Of a DNA stretch of 64,000 nt, positions 56,642-64,000 are shown piece by piece. Position 1 is the stretch's first letter, and each line of letters opens with the position of its first letter. Location of the stretch: NCBI GenBank assembly GCA_963921795.1, contig OY997651.1, forward strand, positions 55,005,489-55,069,488. Reading direction: 5' to 3'. A model generated the notes under the pieces. That model made no database searches, was not told the origin of the DNA, and was given only the letters and a program-made list of their open reading frames with translations. A program made the position numbers and the translations under genes. Origin of the DNA: Nannobrachium achirus (Eukaryota; Chordata; Actinopteri; Myctophiformes; Myctophidae).

Positions 56642-57804
56642 TTACTTTGTTGGCCGCCCAGCCCCCAAAATGTGACGAAGGCCGACATTTCATTTGTAAT
56701 TTTTTCCTAATGGCCGGCCAGGCCGGGAATGAACCGGCCGTTCGGGAGTTGTCCCTCTTTTCCCAATGGCCAGCACGTCCCTGGTTCAATTACTTAACTG
56801 CTAACTCCGGGTCAAGCAGTTGTCTAAAAGTGTGTCTCCCCTTCTCATAATCACAAAAACGAATTTAAAAAAAAAACTAATAAAAACTATTTAGACTTAC
56901 CTAAAGATTTTTGAAACATGGCAAAAAAGAAACACGTCAACATACATATGCATGCATATGAGGGCCTTCATTGTCATGCCCGTTGAGAACTCTAGTTCTG
57001 TCCCTTTTCTGATTGGATCAGATGTGAATAATCAGGGTTCCCACGGTCATGAAATTCCTGGAAATATTTTGAAATTACAAAAATATAGTATTTTTCCAGT
57101 ACTGGAAAAGTTTTGGAATTGATCAAGGGTCCTGGAAGGTCCTGGAAAAAATAGCTATGCATTGTCTTTGGTTATTGATTTTGTTAATACCTCTGAAATG
57201 ACAAATTAAACATTGGCCAACTTGTCAAATATTAGAGGCAGAAATTGTGAAAATAGTAGATCTACATGCTCAAAATTCCTCAACTCTTAGTGCTCGTCAG
57301 GGTGCCGGGTCCCCAGTTCAAATATGATTATTTCGGCGGTCACAGCCTGAAAAGTTTGAGAACCACTGGCATACACTACCTGTCTTTGGGCATATTGCAC
57401 ATAGCAGTAAGCGACTCGTTATTGAGCTGAATTATTCTTATATAGTCCTGGAAATCGGGTTAAATATTCTGGAAAAGTTTTGGAAAAGTTTTGGAAATGA
57501 ATTGGTAAAGATGGGTGGGAACCCTGTATAATGGATTTGAGGATTTGGTCAAGCACCTTTCTAGTTTTATTTGTCATGCCGCTGTACTATAGAGTATTGT
57601 GTTCACATTTTGCACCTGTGGGATGGCATTGGCAACATCTGCTACTCTTCAATTGCATGAAGGAAAACCACTCCATTCACCCATCGTGCTGGCCTTATGC
57701 GACGCCCATTGTACGTGCAGTAGCAATTTGCATGTAATGATTTATTCAGTGAACAACTGCGTCAATGCAAATGGAAAATGTACATGTATTTGTATTGACT
57801 GGAA

Positions 57805-58341
57805 GAGTGTTGTTTTTGACAGCAAATTTTGATTTAGTTTCAGTCATAGTCTTTTGAATAAAATGTCATTTAGTTTTAGTCAAAATCTAGTCACCTGAAA
57901 AGTATTAGTTTTAGTCTGATTTTAGTCGACTAAATATCATACGATATTATGGCGACTAAATCTACAGTTGATTTAGTCGACTAAAATGGATAATGGCCGG
58001 CCTTGATGGCATCGTAATGACTGATTTTACACTTGATTGTATGCTGAAAATAGCCGATCTACAAGCTCACAACGCGTCGCAGCGCGACACATTGTGAGCT
58101 TGTAGATCTGCTATTTTCAGCACGCAACACCCGAGAGCAACCAAACATAAAATGACTCTCTTCTCCACTAGTCCCTCCCTAACGTTTTAGTCTAGTTTTT
58201 TATTTTGTTTGGCGAAATTGTCACTATATTTAGTCTTAGTTTTAGTCATCACAGCTTAGTTTTTATTTAGTTTTCGTCAGTGAAAAAAACGCAGTCGACA
58301 AACATTTTTCGTCATAGTTTTAGTCGACGAAATCAACACTG
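57805..58341 (-). mobile_element. hAT-type MITE, GTCGACTAAAAC family, copy 2
   Basis: The 537-bp reverse copy of 18124-18641. Ends GAGTGTTGTTTTTGACAGC and GACGAAATCAACACTG. Target duplications gactggaa and gtctggaa match at seven of eight. The hairpin is at 58042-58122. Confidence 0.85.
58042..58122. repeat. GC-centred hairpin with TGCTG outer stem
   Basis: TGCTGAAAATAGCCGATCTA pairs with TAGATCTGCTATTTTCAGCA. The centre ACAACGCGTCGC/GCGCGAC is partly mismatched. Confidence 0.92.
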
Positions 58342-58344
58342 GTC

Positions 58345-59890
58345 TGGAACATCACATTGGAATGAGAACTGCATCTACACTATGACGTGCGTTTAGTGTT
58401 TTGTTTATTTTTATTATTATTATTTTGCATTGTGTGAAGACAAAGGGAGTTATAGTGCGTTGGTTCTCAAAGTGGGGTCTGGGGACCCCCAGGGCTCCTT
58501 GAGGGGGTTCCAGGGGGTCCCCAGGGCTAAAGCATCACAATCATTTTAACCCATGTACCCATTTATATATGTTGGCTATTCTAAGATAGCAAATGGACAA
58601 AGCTCGCAGCGCTATTTTTGAGCAATTCTGAAAGACCTTGAAAGTGTTCGAAAAACGCTGAAATCGTTTTGCATTTTTTGATACAAATCTTCTCTACTGG
58701 GGGTCCCTGGCAAAAACATAATGGGGGAAGTGGGGGTGGGGGTCCGTGGCAAATACTTATCAATTTGTAGGTCCTTTACATGAAAAAAAGCCCCTGCCTA
58801 CACCAAGGAGGGAGTATGTGCGGAAGACCATCGGAGTTTGTGTACAAAACGCATACGCGCGCACAAAATAGAACCGATCCTATTTCAATGGAATGCGTAT
58901 CCGTGATTCGCGCTATCCATGTGCCTGGTGTAGCCGGCTGAATTGATATATATTTTCCAAAACGCGCCAAAACGCACTGACACACGTAAAAAGGCTTGGT
59001 GTAGCCCGGCCGTTAGAGGTAGAGAATCTCCACCTCCAAGCAGGGACAGGGGGGGGGGGGGGGGGGGGGGGTATAGAGGGGGTGAAGCCCCTAAGCCCCC
59101 CTCCCCACAAACCCAATTTAGATGAAAATGATTTAAGGAATAAATACATCAAATATATTTGAATATGTGAAAGGCAATTGACTGACTTCTATGTAAACCA
59201 TACTATGAAATCATATTTTTAAGCAATCTTCAGCATCACAAAAACCCTATCTAATCACCTACAGTCCACAGATTTGGAGCTGGCATCTGCCAATGATCTG
59301 GTCTGTTCAGTTATCAATACCCTAAGCGAGAGAATCTTGTTTGTCTTAGATTGGTATTATTATATTGTTTGTTTGACTAAATTAATTCGCCCCTGCTCTA
59401 AAAAAGCCAGACCCCCCCCCCCCCCCCCCATAGCCCCCCAGTCACAATTCTCTGGAGCCGCCGCTGCCTCCAAGCCATATTCCAAAGCTACTGTATCTCT
59501 ACTAGGGAGCGGAAATCTTGCTTTTGCAAATGCCCATCATTTCGACCGGAGGGTTAGCGACTCACTCCACGGAGGTTAAGGTTAGGGTGAGGGTTAGAGT
59601 CGGGTGTCGAAAAGATGAGATGTACTGTAGTAACAGCGACACGCTCCCACTAGGGATACAGCAATGGAGATTCTCAGATGACGACAGGGGAGCGAGATGC
59701 AGTCGTGCTGATGTCACTGGCATGTTTGTGGCTGTTTCTATTGATCTGTGACTGTAATCGCATCGCGAGCTCCACACACTGGAAGACACGAGGAGCAGCT
59801 CCTCCGTTTGAAACGCAGGAAATAAAAGGACAGAGGAGAGGCGGGGAGGGGAACGGAGAGGAGAATAAAAAGACATATTGTTGTGCCGTT
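58345..59890. other. Unassigned sequence with homopolymers
   Basis: Poly-G at 59049-59071 and poly-C at 59409-59429. A block at 58459-58790 resembles the paired-hairpin element (gggggtccctgg) without its hairpins. No gene. Confidence 0.5.
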
Positions 59891-59892
59891 AT

Positions 59893-60340
59893 CAGGGGTG
59901 TCGCACCAAATTCTGGGCCCTGGGTACAAGGATTCACTGCGTTGTTTTGTGCTTTAACTATTGAAAAATAGCAGATATACAAGCTCACAGCGCGGCACTG
60001 AGTGCCGCACTGCAAGCTTGTAGATCTGCTATTTTTGAAAAATCGTGAAAAAAGTCGTTTGAAGGTTTTTTTTTTTTTTAAACCTATGTTTCTATATCAG
60101 TGGTGCTCAAACTTTTTCATGTGAAGGACCTCCAAAATGATATGTATTTGGCCACGGACCCCCATCTCAAAACGTTTCGTTCCAGGGACCCCCAGAAGCA
60201 ACATTTGAGTTACAAATGTTCACTTAAAAAATACATATATTCAAAGATTTGCACACATTTTCACGACTTTTCAAAAATAGCAGATCTACAAGCTCGCAGC
60301 GCGGCACTCGGTGGCGCGCTGTGAGCTTGTATATCTATCA
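59893..60340 (+). mobile_element. CAGGGG-family element joined to a GTCTTCAAC hAT remnant
   Basis: The left end CAGGGGTGTCGCACC and the hairpin 59964-60036 are present. The second hairpin (about 60283-60335) is cut short. The sequence switches directly into the GTCTTCAAC family, which ends near 60572. Confidence 0.65.
59964..60036. repeat. GC-centred hairpin
   Basis: The stem AAAAATAGCAGATATACAAG with loop CAGCGCGGCACTGAGTGCCG. Confidence 0.9.
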
Positions 60341-60579
60341 AATTCTAAGAGCACACTAAGTACATAGTGAAAGGTCAAGTTTATTACCTAAGTTTATTGA
60401 CGGTTCAAGTGGTTAAATATCTGAAAACACACATTGACATGAATCCAAAATACACTGATGATTGTGCTGTCAAACAATTAAACTATATGGAATCTATGAA
60501 CAGGTTGTGGGGGTCCCTGCTTCAGCTCTCTCTCAACTAAAGGGTTCTTGGCCTGAAAACGTTGAAGACCCCTGTCTTA

Positions 60580-60850
60580 TTCACTACTACAGTGTATTTT
60601 AACCATGACTCGTTCTCAGACACAAATACACCATACAGAGAAGGCAGCGAGCTCCTTCAAAGTACAATATATCAAGTGCTCATTGGACCAGGCAGTTCAG
60701 ATAAGATAAGACTGAGCTGCTTAGAAAGAAATACAGCTCATTATAAAAGAAAAAGAAAATAAATGAATCAATATTGCATGTGTGTCTGTGTATGTGTCTA
60801 TGGGCGTGCTGGCTCTAAAGGTCTGCTTCTGTTCCATGCAGGTTACACAC
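60580..60850. other. Unassigned sequence
   Basis: No supported feature. Confidence 0.5.
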
Positions 60851-60889
60851 GCACGCACAAACGCACGCACGCACGCACACTTACAGACA

Positions 60890-60894
<5 letters not shown>

Positions 60895-60931
<37 letters not shown>
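60895..60931. repeat. TG microsatellite
   Basis: Perfect TG run, preceded by scattered CGCA units. Confidence 0.93.
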
Positions 60932-60932
<1 letters not shown>

Positions 60933-61170
60933 TACAGCCTGCATTTTATGACCCGAGCTATAATGTCTCTCTCTCTTCCATACTGTAGAATCTCCAACAG
61001 TCTCCTGCCTGCGCTTGTGCGCGGTCTTCACGCTTGCAAAGACAAACGCGCACACGCAAATAAGCATGCACTCCCCTGGTGCACTTACATGGCATGTGTC
61101 CCTTTACTGAAAAAGCAATAAAAGAGAGAAAGAGAGAGAGATTGAAGAGTGCATGAGCAAGTGATAATTG

Positions 61171-61340
<170 letters not shown>

Positions 61341-61384
61341 GCGTTTGTGTGCGCGCGTCAAAGACACTCTCCTTAAGTCATTTA

Positions 61385-61825
61385 TACCGGGTACTCACCG
61401 AGTGCTGCGCTGCGAGCTTGTAGATCTGCTATTTTTGAAAAATCGTGAAAATGTGAATTTTGACCCAATTTTGACCCGATTCAATAAGTGTCTTTTGAAT
61501 CCTTCTAAGGTTTAAAAAAAAAAAAAAACTATGTTTCTATGTCAGCAATCTGGCTATAGCCATCGTCAAAGAAAAGGTCCTTTTCACTCAACTGGAGCTC
61601 AGTTAGTCTGTTTTTGAGAGACTACTGTGTCAGTGGTTCTCAAACTTTTTCATGTGAAGGACCCCCAAAATGATATGTATATGGCCACGGACCCCCATCT
61701 CAAAATATTTTGTTCCAGGGACTCCCCAGAAGCAAATATTTGAAAAAAATGCCGCGCTGTGAGCTTGTAGATCTGCTATTTTTCAATAGCTAAAGCGTTC
61801 GATAATTCTAGGCCTAAACGTGTTT
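61385..61825 (-). mobile_element. Paired-hairpin element with both hairpins broken
   Basis: Half hairpins remain at 61390-61440 and 61750-61790 around the family core (ACCCCCAAAATGATATG). It ends TAATTCTAGGCCTAAACGTG. Confidence 0.6.
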
Positions 61826-62146
61826 AATTGCGGCTGCGGAGCGTCCGTAAATTGCTCGGAGGAATTACCTAATCTTTCCCTCCCAACAACCTCTCCAACA
61901 CGGGGCCTCAGTCAACGGTGTTGTCATGGGAGACAAGTGATTTTCCACAGGTCCACGTGCGCAGAATGCAGCATGCAGGAGGATGCTGGGTGGGTGATGG
62001 GTGGGGGTGGGTGGCGGGTGGAGGAAGCGTGTCTTCCTCCGCTATACCTCCGTCCAATCGGTGGACGTGAATCTGTGACCTTGCCGTGAGTGAAGTCAGC
62101 AGCGGTGGAAAAAGTGCTCACATTTTTTGTATTTTTTTATTGCGAC

Positions 62147-62535
62147 CGTCAGGTTGCAGTTACTATCAAAACCTCGACCAGCTGTCCGTCTGTCACACAT
62201 CATACGTCACACGTCACACTTTTGCCCTGCTCATATCTCCGCAACCGTTGCCCCGATCCATGCCAAATTTTGCACACACACTCCTTGCCTGCCAAACCCC
62301 AACCTCAATTCTCACATGACCCTCTTCTAGCGCCACCATGAGGCTGATTCTTGGACACTGCTCCTACAATTTTTTACCTAAAATCTACACTCATCTCATC
62401 AACATGGATCTGTCCCATATAGCGCCACCATCAGCCCGATTTTTTTAAACACATTTTTGGACACTGCTCCTACACATGTTGCCCTAAAATCCCGCTGTGA
62501 CCTTACAGTCGCTTATCTCCCGATTAGGGAGTCTT
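62147..62535. repeat. GCGACCGTCAGGT-family repeat
   Basis: Starts TTATTGCGACCGTCAGGTTG and ends ACAGTCGCTTATCTCCCG. Inner blocks are shared with 13934-14790. Confidence 0.6.
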
Positions 62536-62547
62536 ACTGATTTTTAC

Positions 62548-62910
62548 CCCACGATTTTGTAACCCATTTTTTTCACCCAGTGCCAATTGCCTATGTAGTC
62601 CTGGGCTCTGCTCTCCCTCTGCCGCGCCTGGGGAGACAACGGACTGACCTCATGCTTCCTTCTATGCATGAGGAGTCCAAGTTGCTTCTTTTCACCTGAC
62701 AGTGGGGATTTCCACGGTTTGGACGTAGCGCGTGGAAGGAACACGTTATTCCAACCAGTTCCTTTCCCCTCCATCAGGCGCCCCGGCTGGCCAGGGGGAG
62801 GCATCATTGAGACCAGGAAAATGTTTTTTTTTTTTTTTTTTTTGAGGGTATCTACCCCAGGAGACATGGGGAGAACATGCAAACTCCACACAGAAAGGCC
62901 AAGGAGTCAT
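62548..62910 (-). mobile_element. SINE, reverse copy
   Basis: Reading the minus strand, GAGTTTGCATGTTCTCCCCA and CACTGGGTGAAAAAAATGGG match the SINE at 54419-54777. A T-run interrupts it. Confidence 0.6.
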
Positions 62911-62914
62911 TTTA

Positions 62915-63490
62915 ACTGAACACTAATGGTTGGAATGGATTCAGCAGCCCAACAATACCCTAATTACACACCACATATGTTCATATTGGACATATTTTTC
63001 CCCTTTAATCCTAGGCCCTCGGGATACCGCCAACTTTGATTGGCTCCCACAAAGTATGTCAAGGGAGTTGGGTTTACAGAGGTGATAGTAGACACCTTTA
63101 TGAACACATTTGTGAAGAAAGCTATTGATTTAGATTTAGTTCCCAGATTGATGTGGCAATCGGCTAACTTTCCCTCACTAACCATCAAGGCCATCCAAAA
63201 TAAAAATGTGTCAAATAAAATCAAATAAAAAACTGTATGTGTCAATATACAGTATGGTAATATGAGTCACGGCTTGAGTCATAAAAGTCATTGTTATTGT
63301 TAGAACCGATGACTAATTCTCCTAGAGTTAATTGTGCAATCAAGCCACAGCTAATGTGACACTTGTATTTGATTTGATTGCTAATTCATGTAGTCCAGTG
63401 GTACTCATTTGTTCAGTCCTAGTGGAGAGCCTTCTAAAGAAGCCACACAGTGTTTTGACCATGTGGATGTGACAATTATTGTTCTGTTTT
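62915..63490. other. Unassigned sequence
   Basis: A 62-codon ORF at 63040-63228 has no recognisable domain and is followed by AATAAA-like A-rich sequence. It could be a retro-copy remnant but cannot be assigned. Confidence 0.45.
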
Positions 63491-63496
63491 GTTTAC

Positions 63497-63877
63497 AGGG
63501 CCACTTCACCTCTGGGACAACCATATTGTATTTTATTGTTGTTTGGGACACGATCAACACAATCACAAGAGTTATTTTTTGTGTTCAATCTGTGTTTTTA
63601 GATGTTTTAGTATTTCAGCATGACTAGTGATGCATTTTGCATCATCTGTGATGCGTTTTGCATCATATGATGCAAAACAAATCACTAGTACATGCTGAAA
63701 TACTAAAATATCAACAACAACAAAAAAACAGATTGAACACAAAAAAATAACAAAAAAAAGGATTGTGTTGATCGTGTCCCAAACGGCAATACAATAATAC
63801 AATAAGGGTTAGGGTTAGGGTTAGGGTTAATAATACAATAAGATTGGGTTGTCCCAGGCCAGAGGTGAAGTGGCCCT
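63497..63877. mobile_element. Fold-back MITE, probably TTAA type, carrying a telomere-repeat insert
   Basis: AGGGCCACTTCACCTCTGG recurs inverted as CCAGAGGTGAAGTGGCCCT. The right flank is TTAA and the left is TTAC. The centre is a TGATGCAAAA-type palindrome. Four GGGTTA units lie at 63806-63829. Confidence 0.7.
63806..63829. repeat. Interstitial telomeric repeat, four GGGTTA units
   Basis: Perfect vertebrate telomere repeat, flanked by a 14-bp direct duplication (63793-63806 and 63829-63842). Confidence 0.97.
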
Positions 63878-64000
63878 TTAAGTAACACCATCTTTTATGA
63901 AAATTGTTTTGTCTCTGAAGACTTTTGTGTCAACTGTCAGGCTTAATTCTGAGGATTGCTGCACTTTAGTGCCGTACATTGATTGAAGGCAAAGACGATT

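Noticed and set aside
63040..63228. ORF beginning MAPTKYVKGVGFTEV
   Set aside because: It is short, has no recognisable family and no splice context. Left as unassigned.

Overview
The window is vertebrate nuclear DNA, almost certainly from a teleost fish. It has split exons with GT-AG introns, very long TG/CA, GA/CT and CAGA microsatellites, tRNA-derived SINEs, and dense non-autonomous DNA transposons of types common in teleosts. There are no prokaryotic operons, no recognisable viral genes and no CRISPR array. One 200-base assembly gap lies at 22494-22693.

Only one protein gene is firmly supported. It is a type II diacylglycerol kinase on the minus strand, best matched to DGK eta (dgkh), with DGK delta as the alternative. 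Six consecutive in-frame exons (12262-12372, 10717-10797, 9461-9565, 2791-2923, 1255-1361, 119-244) encode 221 residues without a stop. They cover a complete PH domain, a complete C1a zinc finger and the start of C1b. The kinase catalytic region must lie beyond the left edge. A possible first coding exon lies at 37464-37628. It has an in-frame upstream stop and a phase-0 end that fits the PH exon, but a weak splice donor. If it is real, the gene has an intron of about 25 kb here.

The rest is repeats. Several hAT-type MITE families can be delimited exactly by 8-bp target duplications: 10166-10599, 34024-34445, 3885-4293, 28934-29379, 51100-51574, 53009-53483, 47255-47604, 35050-35479, 25019-25397 and 57805-58341. 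TTAA-flanked fold-back elements (761-1071, 11806-12108) and a TAA-flanked PIF/Harbinger-like element (14882-15428) are nested inside other repeats. A retro-insertion with poly(A) and a 15-bp target duplication lies at 4314-4710. The region from 37.7 to 64 kb contains only repeats and unassigned sequence.

The most unusual signal is a 60-100 bp GC-centred hairpin with the stem core AGC(A/C)GATCTACAAGC. It occurs about 50 times, complete or as half copies, inside at least seven otherwise unrelated MITE families. In each family the stem is extended outward by a different, host-specific inverted flank. One host copy (15641-15660) lacks the hairpin precisely. At least one copy carries paired changes on both arms. 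This looks like a mobile or copied palindromic module. A second notable point is a hAT insertion at 11522-12253 whose target duplication coincides with the splice donor of the first PH exon.
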